Assembly: GCA_964370435.1 (NCBI GenBank)
Contig: CAYJJG010000015.1
Span: forward strand, 1-35,271
Origin: CALVGQ01 sp964370435
GTDB lineage: Bacteria > Bacillota_I > Bacilli_A > Erysipelotrichales > Erysipelotrichaceae
Length of the DNA stretch: 35,271 nucleotides
Direction of reading: 5' to 3'
The notes below the pieces were generated by a model that was not told where the DNA came from, ran no database searches, and saw only the letters and a program-made list of their open reading frames with translations. Below, piece by piece: positions 16,418 to 25,593 of the stretch (position 1 is the stretch's first letter; the number at the start of each line of letters is the position of its first letter). A program made the translations under genes and the position numbers.

Positions 16418-18345
16418 GCGTTAACAATACGATAATAAACTTTCGATGTAAAGAAATACATCATTACATAAACAATGAAATACCCTACAATCACACAAGT
16501 TACACTTATTAAAAATATGCTCGTATTATTTAAGTTTAATAGTCTTAAAATGAGTGTAAGTGCTCTAAAAGCAAACCCCATATGAAGCGTAGCAATTGCT
16601 ATTGGTAAAAAGAAAACCATTGAGATTTGCCTATTAATACTCTTTTTAACTTGACTTTTGCTTAACCCAATTTTCTTTAATATCAAGTAGTTTTGGTGAT
16701 CCTCATAACCTTCAGTGACTTGTTTATAATACAATACAAGTAAAATAGCAAATAGAAATAAAGTACCTAAGAATAGACCTAAAAAATATAAGGCACCATA
16801 AATAGCATGAAATTCAGCAATATGATCATAACTATACAAATAAGATAACACTTGTTCATCCTGATGTAGTAGATTTGATAAAACATTTCTTGCCTCTGAA
16901 TTTTCGTCACTAACATCAAATTGAATTTGAAGATGTACATCTTCTACTATATTTCCACGCTCAACTAACTCACTAAAATCATCAGGATTAAATATCAGTG
17001 CTGTAGAACTTAATGAAAAATTTGACGAAATAACATTAGAATTTAAACTATCTACATGTGCTACAATTTGATAGCGTTCATTAAACAAGGTGATTTCATC
17101 TACGCCAAGATAGGATCCAGTACTAATGACTTGATTATCTTGAAGTTCTTCCATTATTTGAGTATATTCATTTTGAACATCCAATGTCATAATCTGAATA
17201 ATTAATGACTCACTATAGTGAAGTCCTTCTTGAGCTGTATAGCTTGTTTCCTCTAAATTTTGATCCATAAGAAAGATAGCAGACTCAGAAACTTGATAAT
17301 TACTCATATCATCAATCGACTCATTTAAATAAAAAGATAAATTATCTAAATGATTACTTTTGTTTTCAGTATTCGCAATTTCAATTGTGGCATCGAATCC
17401 ATAACGATAATCAAGCATTTCCTCGATACTCAAATACATCGCCAGTGTTGTTGAAATAACTAAGATAATTCCTGTTGATAAAATGGTGATATTGGTCAAT
17501 CCCGCTGCATTTCTTCGTAAGCGATGAATCAATCCAGATATTGCAATCATGTTTTCGGCTTGATAATAAAATTTGCGACTTCTTTTGAGCAAATATAATA
17601 TAACTATGCTAATTGAGGAATACACAAAATAAGTTCCAACTGAAACAAGTATTGTAGCAATAAAGAATTCATAAATAGATGAAATTATATCATTCATATT
17701 TAAGGCAAGGTAATAACCACCTACGAGTGACCCAACACCTATAATTGAAAATAACAAACTTTTTATACTTAATTTATCTCCAAGTTGACTAGCTTTAATT
17801 AAATCAATGGTCTTTAGACGATATATTGATATTGAATTTGATATCGTAATTGCAGTAAATATAAATATAAACAAAATAATTGTATTCAAGATAGATTGAA
17901 AACTAATACTAAATGTATATTTCAAATCGAATTGAATCAAGTGATATAAAATCGTGGTCATCAAACGTGAAAATAAAATACCCAAACACAAACCTAATAA
18001 GATTGAAAATGCTGCAATCAAAAGCGTTTCGATAAACATGATTTGAGTAATATGTTTTTTTTCTAATCCTAATGCATTATATAATCCAAACTCCTTTTTT
18101 CTTTGTTTAAATAGAAAGCCGTTAGTATAAAACAAGAAAAACATACAAAATATTCCTAGTAAAACACACATAAAGAAAATAACGAAGGATAAGGTTCCTA
18201 GTCCTGTTGCATTGTTATAAAGCAAGTTTTGTGCATTATAAAACATCAATACGGATAAGGTGCTCGTCAAGGTAAAAGGGATGACCATTTTTCCATTATT
18301 TTTTAAATTGTTTAATGCAAATTTAAACAAAAAAAGACTATTCAT
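16414..18345 (-). CDS. Bce-type ABC transporter permease
   Basis: A 643-residue FtsX-family permease of the peptide-antibiotic resistance class (BceB/VraE/YxdM-like). It shows the ten-span layout: one span at 20-38, three between about 50 and 165, two between 195 and 252, one at 285-305, and three at the C-terminus. A large extracellular domain of about 200 residues lies between spans 7 and 8 (about 306-515), the diagnostic feature of this family and the site of peptide sensing. The cytoplasmic KQRKKEFGLYNALGLEKKHI stretch is conserved in BceB proteins. It overlaps the ATPase gene by eight bases. The C-terminal part is regular; the gene looks intact. Confidence 0.9.
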   Translation of the reverse strand: MNSLFLFKFALNNLKNNGKMVIPFTLTSTLSVLMFYNAQNLLYNNATGLGTLSFVIFFMCVLLGIFCMFFLFYTNGFLFKQRKKEFGLYNALGLEKKHITQIMFIETLLIAAFSILLGLCLGILFSRLMTTILYHLIQFDLKYTFSISFQSILNTIILFIFIFTAITISNSISIYRLKTIDLIKASQLGDKLSIKSLLFSIIGVGSLVGGYYLALNMNDIISSIYEFFIATILVSVGTYFVYSSISIVILYLLKRSRKFYYQAENMIAISGLIHRLRRNAAGLTNITILSTGIILVISTTLAMYLSIEEMLDYRYGFDATIEIANTENKSNHLDNLSFYLNESIDDMSNYQVSESAIFLMDQNLEETSYTAQEGLHYSESLIIQIMTLDVQNEYTQIMEELQDNQVISTGSYLGVDEITLFNERYQIVAHVDSLNSNVISSNFSLSSTALIFNPDDFSELVERGNIVEDVHLQIQFDVSDENSEARNVLSNLLHQDEQVLSYLYSYDHIAEFHAIYGALYFLGLFLGTLFLFAILLVLYYKQVTEGYEDHQNYLILKKIGLSKSQVKKSINRQISMVFFLPIAIATLHMGFAFRALTLILRLLNLNNTSIFLISVTCVIVGYFIVYVMMYFFTSKVYYRIVNA

Positions 18346-19111
18346 TACCTTTTCCTCTTCCTTGCATTGATGTTAATGTGTTACTAATCTTTGTAAAGAA
18401 CTCCTCTCGCAGTTGATTTCCACGATAAAGTTCATGATAAATTATTCCATCTTTTATAAACAAAACACGATTTGCATTACTTGCCGATTTTACACTATGT
18501 GTCACCATTAAAATTGTTTGTCCCGACTCATTGATTTGATTAAAAATTTCTAGTAAATGATCCGTTGATTTTGAATCTAGTGCACCTGTGGGCTCATCAG
18601 CAAGTAATAATATTGGCTCATGAATAATAGCTCTGGCTACGGCTACCCTTTGCTTTTCACCTCCTGACAATTCGTAAGGATATTTATTTAATACATACGA
18701 AATATTTAGTCGGTTAATTACTAGATTTACCTTCTTTAAAATTTCCTCTGAGTTTATTTGTGATAATACAAGAGGCATTGCAATATTATCTTTTACATTA
18801 AGTGTATCTAATAAATTAAATTCTTGAAACACAAAACCAAGTTTTTCCCTGCGGTATTTTGCAATTGCTCCTTCTTTCATCTGAGTTACTTCCACACCTT
18901 CCACTTTTATTGATCCTGATGTTTTTTTATCAAGACCTGCAAGTATATTCAGCAAAGTCGATTTCCCTGAACCTGACTCACCCATAATGGCAATGTACTC
19001 CCCTTTAATTACATTAAAATTAATTTTTTTTAAAGCTTCATATTCTTGTTTTCCTAACTTTGAAGAATACACTTTTCTTAAATCATTTACAGCTAATAGT
19101 TCCATCATCAT
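18338..19111 (-). CDS. Bce-type ABC transporter ATP-binding protein
   Basis: A 257-residue ATPase that pairs with the permease downstream. Walker A is GESGSGKST (44-52), the Q-loop is FVFQEFNLLD (94-103), the signature is LSGGEKQRVAVARA (148-161), Walker B is ILLLADEP (167-174) and the H-loop is in MVTHSV. These match the BceA/MacB-type branch. Three ATG codons stand in a row at the start; AGGAG is only a few bases before the first, so translation probably begins at the third (19105, MELLAVND). The upstream region has a BceR-type operator. Confidence 0.92.
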   Translation of the reverse strand: MMMELLAVNDLRKVYSSKLGKQEYEALKKINFNVIKGEYIAIMGESGSGKSTLLNILAGLDKKTSGSIKVEGVEVTQMKEGAIAKYRREKLGFVFQEFNLLDTLNVKDNIAMPLVLSQINSEEILKKVNLVINRLNISYVLNKYPYELSGGEKQRVAVARAIIHEPILLLADEPTGALDSKSTDHLLEIFNQINESGQTILMVTHSVKSASNANRVLFIKDGIIYHELYRGNQLREEFFTKISNTLTSMQGRGKGNE

Positions 19112-19178
19112 TCTCCTTTTCTAGTTTTATTTTAAATTTATAAAAGAAAAACAACCATCGATATAACAAAATATAATC

Positions 19179-19192
19179 TTACAATTTTGTAA
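19179..19192. promoter_or_regulatory. BceR-type operator TTACA-N4-TGTAA
   Basis: TTACA (19179-19183), four bases, then TGTAA (19188-19192). This agrees with the TNACA-N4-TGTAA consensus described for BceR-like regulators and lies 68 bases before the ATPase gene, overlapping the end of the kinase gene region. It is the expected site through which the regulator at 20147-20821 activates the transporter genes. Confidence 0.75.
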
Positions 19193-19194
19193 GG

Positions 19195-20154
19195 TTATTC
19201 ATACATCATTTGTGTCTGATGAAGATGAATAATAAAAGTAGATCCTTCTTCTAGCTGTGATTGAACTTCAATTTCATGACCTATTAAATCCAAACTCTTT
19301 TTACATAGATATAAACCAATACCTGAAGCGTTTTCTTTTTCTAGGCTACGTTCACCACTAAATCCTTTTTCAAAAATACGTGGTAAATCTTGTGGTTGTA
19401 TACCAATACCTGTATCTTGAATGCTTAGACTATATTTATTTAAAATAATAGTGATTTGTCCATCATTTGTATATTTTAAGGCATTAGATAAAATTTGTGA
19501 TAAAGCAAATTTCAACCATTTTTTATCACTAACTAGTTCAACTTCATCCATTAATAATAGCAGCTTCAATTTTTTAGAAATAAATACTTGTGAAAATGAT
19601 TTAACTACTTGATGAACCAGTTCATGTACTTTGATAGACTCCAAGACTAAATCACTTGATCTTTCTTGAAGTTTAATATAGTTTAATACCATCTCAATAT
19701 AATGCTCAATTTTTATTACTTCAGATAGAATTTCACTTTGTGTTGATAATAGCTTTAAAGCAAATATTGGAGTCTTCACTTGATGTATCCACATCGCATA
19801 AAAATCAACCATATCCTTCTTTTTATTATCATATGTTTGAAGGTTTTCACTTTGTTGATTTTGAAGTTGACTGATTACTTTTATTAAAGTTTTCATTGCA
19901 TAATCATCACTTTGCAAATCAAAATTCTCTGTATTTAGATGCTCTGACAACCACTTAATTTTCTTGATTTTATTTTGATATCGATAAAAATCAATCAATC
20001 CTAATAAAAATGTCATCAATAAATAGATAAGCGTACTATAATAAATCACATCAATTTCTACTTTTTCGAAAAACAACACACCCCAATAACAAATACATGC
20101 TAATGCAATGATAAGCATTATGCCTTTTCGCTCATATAGATAATGCTTAATCAT
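19195..20154 (-). CDS. Bce-type (intramembrane-sensing) histidine kinase
   Basis: A 319-residue kinase with only two membrane spans (12-28 and 38-57) and an extracellular gap of under ten residues, so it lacks a sensor domain of its own, as is typical of BceS-like kinases that take their signal from the ABC transporter. The phospho-acceptor is H124 in MWIHQVKTPI. The ATP-binding domain has FALSQILSNALKYT (N-box), DTGIGIQPQDLPRIFEKGF (G1/F-box) and ASGIGLYLCK (G2). It overlaps the response regulator gene by eight bases. Confidence 0.92.
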   Translation of the reverse strand: MIKHYLYERKGIMLIIALACICYWGVLFFEKVEIDVIYYSTLIYLLMTFLLGLIDFYRYQNKIKKIKWLSEHLNTENFDLQSDDYAMKTLIKVISQLQNQQSENLQTYDNKKKDMVDFYAMWIHQVKTPIFALKLLSTQSEILSEVIKIEHYIEMVLNYIKLQERSSDLVLESIKVHELVHQVVKSFSQVFISKKLKLLLLMDEVELVSDKKWLKFALSQILSNALKYTNDGQITIILNKYSLSIQDTGIGIQPQDLPRIFEKGFSGERSLEKENASGIGLYLCKKSLDLIGHEIEVQSQLEEGSTFIIHLHQTQMMYE

Positions 20155-20821
20155 AAATAATATACCCTAGCTTCTTTCTTGTTTGTATTACATCAGCTTG
20201 TCCTAAATCATTTAACTTTTTACGTAGTCGTGTCACATTTACACTTAATGTATTATCATCAACATACTCTTCATTTTGCCAAAGTTCACTCATTAAAGCA
20301 TCACGTGATACAATTGAATTTAAATTTTGCATTAACGTTTTTAAAATAATAAACTCATTTCGACTTAAAATACAGCTATTCTCACCACAACTTAATGTTG
20401 CACTATATAAATCTAATATTAAATTATGATAGATTAATTGATTATTCTGCACATTAAAATCATAAGTTCTTCGTAGTAATGCACTCACTTTTGCACTTAA
20501 CACTTGCATATCAAATGGCTTTGCAATAAAATCATCAGCCCCCATATTCATCGCCATCACCACATTTAAGTTATCATAGGCAGATGAAATAAAGATAATC
20601 GGAACTTGCGAAAACTCTCGTATTCTCTTACATAAGTGATAGCCATTTTGATAAGGTAAATTAATATCCAATAAAATTAAGTGAGGTGATGTATTTTCAA
20701 TTTCAACTATCACCTGCATAAAATCCTTAATATAATCTGCTTCATATCCCCAAGATAGCAAATGTTTTGTAATAGCTGAAGCTATTATTTGATCGTCTTC
20801 AATAATTAAGATTTTTTTCAT
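20147..20821 (-). CDS. Bce-type OmpR-family response regulator
   Basis: A 224-residue regulator. The receiver has the acidic pair D9-D10, phospho-acceptor D52 in LILLDINLP and lysine in FIAKPFD. The C-terminal winged helix (about 125-224) ends VNVTRLRKKLNDLGQADVIQTRKKLGYII, the typical DNA-binding wing. It heads the four-gene module and should bind the TTACA-N4-TGTAA site upstream of the ATPase gene. The ribosome binding site (AGCAGG) is weak. Confidence 0.93.
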   Translation of the reverse strand: MKKILIIEDDQIIASAITKHLLSWGYEADYIKDFMQVIVEIENTSPHLILLDINLPYQNGYHLCKRIREFSQVPIIFISSAYDNLNVVMAMNMGADDFIAKPFDMQVLSAKVSALLRRTYDFNVQNNQLIYHNLILDLYSATLSCGENSCILSRNEFIILKTLMQNLNSIVSRDALMSELWQNEEYVDDNTLSVNVTRLRKKLNDLGQADVIQTRKKLGYIIYD

Positions 20822-20966
20822 ATACTACCTGCTTTCTATATAAAATTATACCTTATCTATACCTTTGCAACAATAAAAACAGAAGCAATAATTACAGATC
20901 AACTACCATAGATAATAATCATTAGAACATCCTTTTTTACTACTAATCTATTTGGGGGCATTACAT

Positions 20967-21005
20967 AAAAAACAGTTTAGATAAAATTTTCTAAACTGCT
21001 TTTTA
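20967..21005 (-). terminator. Terminator of the Na/Pi cotransporter gene
   Basis: The core CAGTTTAG / CTAAACTG (20973-20980, 20991-20998) has A/T flanks that extend the stem with one mismatch. On the minus strand it is followed by TTTTTTATG. Confidence 0.83.
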
Positions 21006-21010
21006 TATAT

Positions 21011-22630
21011 TTAACGACTTTTTTTGATTCCTACATATAACATACTTCCCATATTAAAGATATGGTCAGCTATTCTTTCAACATTAATTAAGACTTCACT
21101 ATACATTACACTAGCTTTTGCATCACAACATCCGCTTTTTAATCTTTCCATTTGATTAGTTCTAAATGTTTCGCATAATTCATCAATTAAATATTCATTT
21201 TTAGATAATGTTTCATACTTTTCAGCATCGTCAAATTCTTTCATTTCTTCTAACTGTGATAAACTTTCCATAATTACTTTTTGAATTTTTTGAAGTTCCA
21301 TCTTTGCAGTATCTGAAAATTTAACTCCTGCAGCTTGCATTTCTACACATTCATCATATAAATTCATGGCATGATCACCAATACGCTCAATATCACCATT
21401 CAATTTGTATAAGTTATTTACTTCTTTAGATTCATCTAACGTCATGGATAAAGAGGTAATCTTTGGTATAACTTTACTAATTTCATGATGCAGTAAATCT
21501 ATACTATATTCATTTGTTTCTATAGTACTATCTAACTTCTTACTATTTATTAAGGTATCTAATGTTCTAGAAACATTTTCTTTACTTAGTTTATACATCA
21601 TGTTTACACTTTTTTGTAAATCAAATAAAGCAACAGTAACACTACCTAAACGCATATCCATAATAGCAATACTATTGTCTTCTTCTTCTTTTGTACCGTC
21701 TTTTAATAACATTGTAGATAATTTTACTAAGTAATTAGCAAATGGCAGTAACATTAATGTAGTCGTAATGTTAAAGAAGATATGCATGTTGGCAATTTGA
21801 GCTGCTGGATTATTAGGAAACCAACTTTCTATAATAGAAATCAATGGGCTGAATAAACATATACCAATAAATATTAATGCCCCAATAACATTAAACAACA
21901 AGTGAATTATTGCAACTCTTTTTGCATCTCTTGTCCCATTTATAGACGATAGTACTGCAGTGATACAAGTACCAATATTTTGTCCAAACAATACATACGA
22001 GGCTCCACCAAGAGTAATTAAGTTGCTAAGTGCTAATGTCTGAAGAATCCCAATACTTGCTGAAGAACTTTGGATAACCGCAGTAAATAACGCTCCTGCT
22101 AGCACACCAAATAATGGATTATTAAAACTAGTCATGATAGAGATAAAACCAGGGTCCTCTCTAAGTGGAAGCATAGCCGCACTCATAGTGTCCATACCAA
22201 TGAATAATATACCTAATCCTGCAAAAATTAATCCTAGTGAGTTCATTTTTTTATTTCTTATAAAGGTAATCATAACAACACCAATAAAGGCAAATACAGG
22301 TGCTATTTCACCCATATCTAAGGCAATTAAAATACCAGTTATTGTAGTACCGATATTGGCGCCCATAATAATACCTACAGCTTGTTTAAGTGTCATCAGG
22401 CCTGCACTTACAAAACCTACTGTCATTACAGTAGTAGCACTAGAACTTTGTACAAGTGCAGTAATAACCATACCGACAATTACTGCCATAAATAAATTAC
22501 TTGTAAGTTTTTGAAGTATTCCTTTTAGACGATCTCCTGCAGTAAGCTCAAGACCATCACTCATCATTTTCATACCATATAAAAATAATCCTAAACCACC
22601 TAATAGTGTTAATAAATTACTTAGTTCCAT
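21011..22630 (-). CDS. Na/Pi cotransporter family protein with PhoU domain
   Basis: A 539-residue protein. The membrane part (about 1-315) carries two inverted repeats of the Na/Pi-cotransporter fold: LVQSSSATTVMTVGFVSAG...MGANIGTTITG and AVIQSSSASIGILQTLALS...FGQNIGTCITA, each with the QSSSA motif that forms the ion and phosphate site. The soluble C-terminus (about 330-539) is PhoU-like, with two helical repeats containing ERIGDHAMNL and ERIADHIFNM metal-binding E-R-x-x-D-H motifs. Proteins of this type import phosphate or regulate its level. It is a single-gene unit with its own terminator. Confidence 0.93.
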   Translation of the reverse strand: MELSNLLTLLGGLGLFLYGMKMMSDGLELTAGDRLKGILQKLTSNLFMAVIVGMVITALVQSSSATTVMTVGFVSAGLMTLKQAVGIIMGANIGTTITGILIALDMGEIAPVFAFIGVVMITFIRNKKMNSLGLIFAGLGILFIGMDTMSAAMLPLREDPGFISIMTSFNNPLFGVLAGALFTAVIQSSSASIGILQTLALSNLITLGGASYVLFGQNIGTCITAVLSSINGTRDAKRVAIIHLLFNVIGALIFIGICLFSPLISIIESWFPNNPAAQIANMHIFFNITTTLMLLPFANYLVKLSTMLLKDGTKEEEDNSIAIMDMRLGSVTVALFDLQKSVNMMYKLSKENVSRTLDTLINSKKLDSTIETNEYSIDLLHHEISKVIPKITSLSMTLDESKEVNNLYKLNGDIERIGDHAMNLYDECVEMQAAGVKFSDTAKMELQKIQKVIMESLSQLEEMKEFDDAEKYETLSKNEYLIDELCETFRTNQMERLKSGCCDAKASVMYSEVLINVERIADHIFNMGSMLYVGIKKSR

Positions 22631-22750
22631 AATTTCCCCCTAATGTTTATATATTGTTAATTTTATAACATTTTTATTAATGTTTTGTTAAGAAATTGTT
22701 AATATTTTATTTTATTTCTAAATTAACTCTATTTTTACCTATAATTATCA

Positions 22751-22770
22751 AAAAAAGCCCGTAAGGACTT
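22751..22770 (-). terminator. Terminator downstream of the methyltransferase gene
   Basis: On the minus strand AAGTCC-TTAC-GGGCTT (22755-22770), a six-pair stem with one G-U pair, is followed by a run of T. It is about 127 bases after the methyltransferase stop; the bases between hold nothing I recognise. Confidence 0.72.
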
Positions 22771-22897
22771 CAAATTTAGGCAACTATTCTTACAATCAAA
22801 GAACCTATACGCTTATCTATAGATCAAACTTATATTTCATCAACGTTTCAGCTCTTACACTATTTTTATTTCTTACTTAGTTGCTACATGAAATAAC

Positions 22898-23833
22898 TTA
22901 AATCATCTTACTAGCTATAGTAACATACCTTCTAAAATTTCCCTTATCAATTGTGCATTGATCTATTACTCGAAATCCTACTTCTTTAATATCTTCATTC
23001 ATTTCAACATGGGAAAGCAATATGATTTTATCAGCAATCCTTGCACATTCTTTTAAAATATTCTTTTGGTTGTCTTCTTCTTGCTTAATAAAATGTCCAT
23101 ATGGAATATCCAAAATCGCAACATCATAAACTTGATTAATTTTTTTTACATCACCTATTTTTACATTCATTTGATAATTGTAGTGAGCTAGATTTTTCTC
23201 AGCTTTTTTTGCCACTTTTTCTAGTAGTTCATTTGCGCATACTTCTTTTACCCCTATTGTTAATAACTCCAGCACAATTGTCCCTATTCCACAACATGGA
23301 TCAATTATAGAGCGATTTAAATCATGTTCGACAGCTAAATTTGAAAGCACTCGGGCTACTCTAGTGCTGCAAGAAACACTATAAGAATAGGGTTTATTTT
23401 GGCGTTTATCACAACCGTGAGCGCATTTTTCTTTTATCCCGAAGTAAAAGATATCATCTACCACTGTTATTGCTAAAGTAATATCAGGATGATGTATATT
23501 AGCTTCCCCTTTTAATGTTGCACCAACAGCACTCATCTGCCTTAACCTCTCTTCATAGGTTACTTGAAGATTTTCATATTTAAGGTAGTCTACTCGCAAA
23601 TTTTCATAATCATAATTGTTTTTTTCAATCTGTACTAATAATTCATCAAAGCTTTTTGCATAACATAAAACTCTAAGTTTTTCTTTAATAAATATTGAAC
23701 GATTACTATCTAAATCAACCTCACTAATTAATATCCGATTCAAAGGATTAGCATTAAATAATATCCTAAATTCTAGGTCATGAAGTTCTTTCTCTCCTTT
23801 AGCATAGTTAGTAAAATATATAAATTTATTCAA
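22898..23833 (-). CDS. TRM11-family SAM-dependent RNA methyltransferase
   Basis: A 311-residue protein. The C-terminal half is a class I methyltransferase: SAM-binding motif DPCCGIGTIVLEL (178-190), acidic motif ANELLEK (200-206) and catalytic motif LDIPYG (241-246), a variant of the D/N-P-P-Y motif of N-methylating enzymes. The N-terminal half is divergent and could be a THUMP-like RNA-binding part. The spacing fits TRM11/TrmG10-type tRNA guanine methyltransferases, of which some Firmicutes carry short versions. The exact target nucleoside is not known. It has a GGAGGTATCACTTG ribosome binding site and stands alone. Confidence 0.78.
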   Translation of the reverse strand: MNKFIYFTNYAKGEKELHDLEFRILFNANPLNRILISEVDLDSNRSIFIKEKLRVLCYAKSFDELLVQIEKNNYDYENLRVDYLKYENLQVTYEERLRQMSAVGATLKGEANIHHPDITLAITVVDDIFYFGIKEKCAHGCDKRQNKPYSYSVSCSTRVARVLSNLAVEHDLNRSIIDPCCGIGTIVLELLTIGVKEVCANELLEKVAKKAEKNLAHYNYQMNVKIGDVKKINQVYDVAILDIPYGHFIKQEEDNQKNILKECARIADKIILLSHVEMNEDIKEVGFRVIDQCTIDKGNFRRYVTIASKMI

Positions 23834-23935
23834 GTGATACCTCCAATTATTCTAAAAATTACTTAGCTCTTTATTTGGTTTAAAATTTATGCACCTTTTT
23901 GTACAATCACATCAACTAAGTAAGTTTCATAATGC

Positions 23936-24856
23936 TTAATCATCAAAGCATTCATTACATGATGCATAACCCATGACATGAAGCTCATCTATGGTACCAG
24001 TATATTCTTGATAATTATGTTCAGCAATAGTTTCTACACTAGGACAAATAATTTCATGATATTTTTTTGAGCTTAAATTTAGTATATAAGTATCAATTTT
24101 TTGATAATCTTCTGATGTACTAATTGAAGATGATACCTCACTGCTGTTCCCTGTTGCATAATCAATCACTATTCCAGGCTGATTATTATAAACAAATACA
24201 TTAAAACTAACTCCTGCTCCTGCATCTTCAATGGAATAAGCTTCTAACTGTACACCTCGTGCTACAAGTTCCTCCTCAACATAATGGGGAATTACACGAT
24301 ATAATACATGATTATGAGTTTCTTTAACGTAATCTGCAATCATATTTTCGAAGGGTAACATACCATCAACATTCATATAACGTGTTCCAGTCATAAGATT
24401 TAGTTCATTAGCATTTTCACCAGTTAATTGAAAGCCAATAAGATGACATCGATTGTATAAATAATCACCCTCTACATGCTCATATTTAGCCGTTTGCCAT
24501 CCAGTAGGCTTAATCATACCAATTGATTCTCTATCCTCTGTAGGCATAATATCAACACCTATAGAGGCAACAGCCATCCCCACTCTTCCTAGATAATCCA
24601 ATTCACTATACTCTTCAAAAGAATCTGAAGTTAACTCTTCTTCATTAAAGTCTGGAACATTATCATATAATGCTACATAGGGTACATCATTAAACTGAGG
24701 TATTGTTGTTAAATCTATAGTTGGTTGTGGTTCTTGATACAGTGAAAATAAATCGATTCCATACTCTGAAGCAACAGAAGTTGCTACTGCTGAAATTATG
24801 GTTACTACTAATGCTATAATACTTGCTAAACGATATGCTTTACTACTCTTCTTCAC
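23936..24856 (-). CDS. DNA/RNA non-specific endonuclease, EndA/NucA-like, membrane-anchored
   Basis: A probable 306-residue secreted or membrane-bound nuclease. A hydrophobic signal/anchor (about residues 9-27) follows a KKSSK leader. The catalytic region has DYLYNRCHLIGFQLTGENAN, where NRCHL (135-139) replaces the usual DRGH and H138 is the likely general base, and TGTRYMNVDGMLPFENMIADY, which contributes the metal-site Asn/Glu. EndA-type enzymes degrade DNA for uptake or nutrient use. I chose the GTG at 24856 because AAAGGAGAG stands about nine bases before it; the longer frame to 24898 lacks such a site and would put 14 residues before the signal sequence. It overlaps the upstream gene by 14 bases and shares its transcript. 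Confidence 0.85.
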   Translation of the reverse strand: MKKSSKAYRLASIIALVVTIISAVATSVASEYGIDLFSLYQEPQPTIDLTTIPQFNDVPYVALYDNVPDFNEEELTSDSFEEYSELDYLGRVGMAVASIGVDIMPTEDRESIGMIKPTGWQTAKYEHVEGDYLYNRCHLIGFQLTGENANELNLMTGTRYMNVDGMLPFENMIADYVKETHNHVLYRVIPHYVEEELVARGVQLEAYSIEDAGAGVSFNVFVYNNQPGIVIDYATGNSSEVSSSISTSEDYQKIDTYILNLSSKKYHEIICPSVETIAEHNYQEYTGTIDELHVMGYASCNECFDD

Positions 24857-25250
24857 GTATATAACTCTCCTTTGTAATACATTCATGGGAATATCCAACT
24901 AACTCTTTAGTTGAAATTAACTTAAATTTAGTTAATAGCTGCTTATCAAAATAGACATCAGCTGGATAAACTCTATTCCAACGATATAGTGTTATTGAAG
25001 TTACTTTATTAATTAAATCTTCACTTATAGCTGACTCTATAAAATAGCTATCCTTCTCATTTAAATTTTCTATTTTAATATTTGTAGCGATGTAGTTTTC
25101 ATCACTAAATAGTACTTCTGCACTTTCTTCAATAAACAGTCTTCCTTGTAAAGATTCAATAATATCTTCACTCACTACACGATCACGGCTTTGTCTTCGA
25201 TGATTAAACATCATGCCTAAGTTATCGTCGACACAGACAATAAGATGCAT
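24843..25250 (-). CDS. Small conserved-type protein co-transcribed with the nuclease
   Basis: A 135-residue cytoplasmic protein I cannot assign to a function. The N-terminus MHLIVCVDDNLGMMFNHRRQSRDR looks like a conserved motif (V-D-D-N-x-G-M-x-F-N-x-R-R-Q-S-x-D) and I recall similar proteins in Firmicutes carrying misleading ribonuclease-type labels; no metal-site motif is visible. The C-terminal half includes ITLYRWNRVYPADVYFD. An AAGGGG box precedes the ATG, with an extended -10 (TGGTATAAT) upstream. Its stop lies inside the nuclease gene, so the two are translationally coupled, suggesting a helper or inhibitor of the nuclease; that is inference. Confidence 0.7.
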   Translation of the reverse strand: MHLIVCVDDNLGMMFNHRRQSRDRVVSEDIIESLQGRLFIEESAEVLFSDENYIATNIKIENLNEKDSYFIESAISEDLINKVTSITLYRWNRVYPADVYFDKQLLTKFKLISTKELVGYSHECITKESYIREEE

Positions 25251-25301
25251 GGTTTTTACCCCTTTTCCAAAAAAATAGATAATGTATACTTATCTTGTCT
25301 T

Positions 25302-25310
25302 ATTATACCA
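25302..25310 (-). promoter_or_regulatory. Extended -10 promoter of the nuclease operon
   Basis: On the minus strand TGGTATAAT is a perfect extended -10 element, about 52 bases before the start of the 135-residue gene. The -35 region is poor, which extended -10 promoters tolerate. Confidence 0.6.
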
Positions 25311-25385
25311 TAAAAACTTATTACTAAAGCATACCGCTAATTTATATCTACTATAATTATCTAAGAAACTAGGAACAATCTAAAA

Positions 25386-25406
25386 CAAAAAAGTCTTTTC
25401 AGACTT
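25386..25406 (-). terminator. Terminator downstream of the lipoprotein gene
   Basis: AAGTCT (25391-25396) and AGACTT (25401-25406) pair around a short loop, followed on the minus strand by TTTTTTGTTTT. It lies about 190 bases after the lipoprotein stop. A T-run on the other side makes it potentially bidirectional. Confidence 0.68.
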
Positions 25407-25593
25407 AATTGTTTTTTTATCTCCTTTAAATTAGTTTTCAATTTTCAGGTTTATTTCAGTTAATAGAGTCTTCGCGACAGGTTAGTATAATAAATATATA
25501 TACAATCGCCGAAATATTAATAATGATTACTTGCACCACTATCTTTCATGTCGAATTTCTAACTTTAATAATTCAATCCTTAATTCTAATTTT

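Larger units (their letters stand above)
25251..25593. other. Intergenic region upstream of the nuclease operon
   Basis: This 343-base stretch has no gene. It holds an extended -10 promoter element (25302-25310, minus strand) for the nuclease operon and a terminator (25386-25406) for the lipoprotein gene. The rest (about 25410-25590) shows nothing recognisable. Confidence 0.65.

Noticed and set aside
19421..19612. Plus-strand open frame inside the Bce kinase gene
   Set aside because: It is antisense to conserved kinase motifs and has no features of its own.
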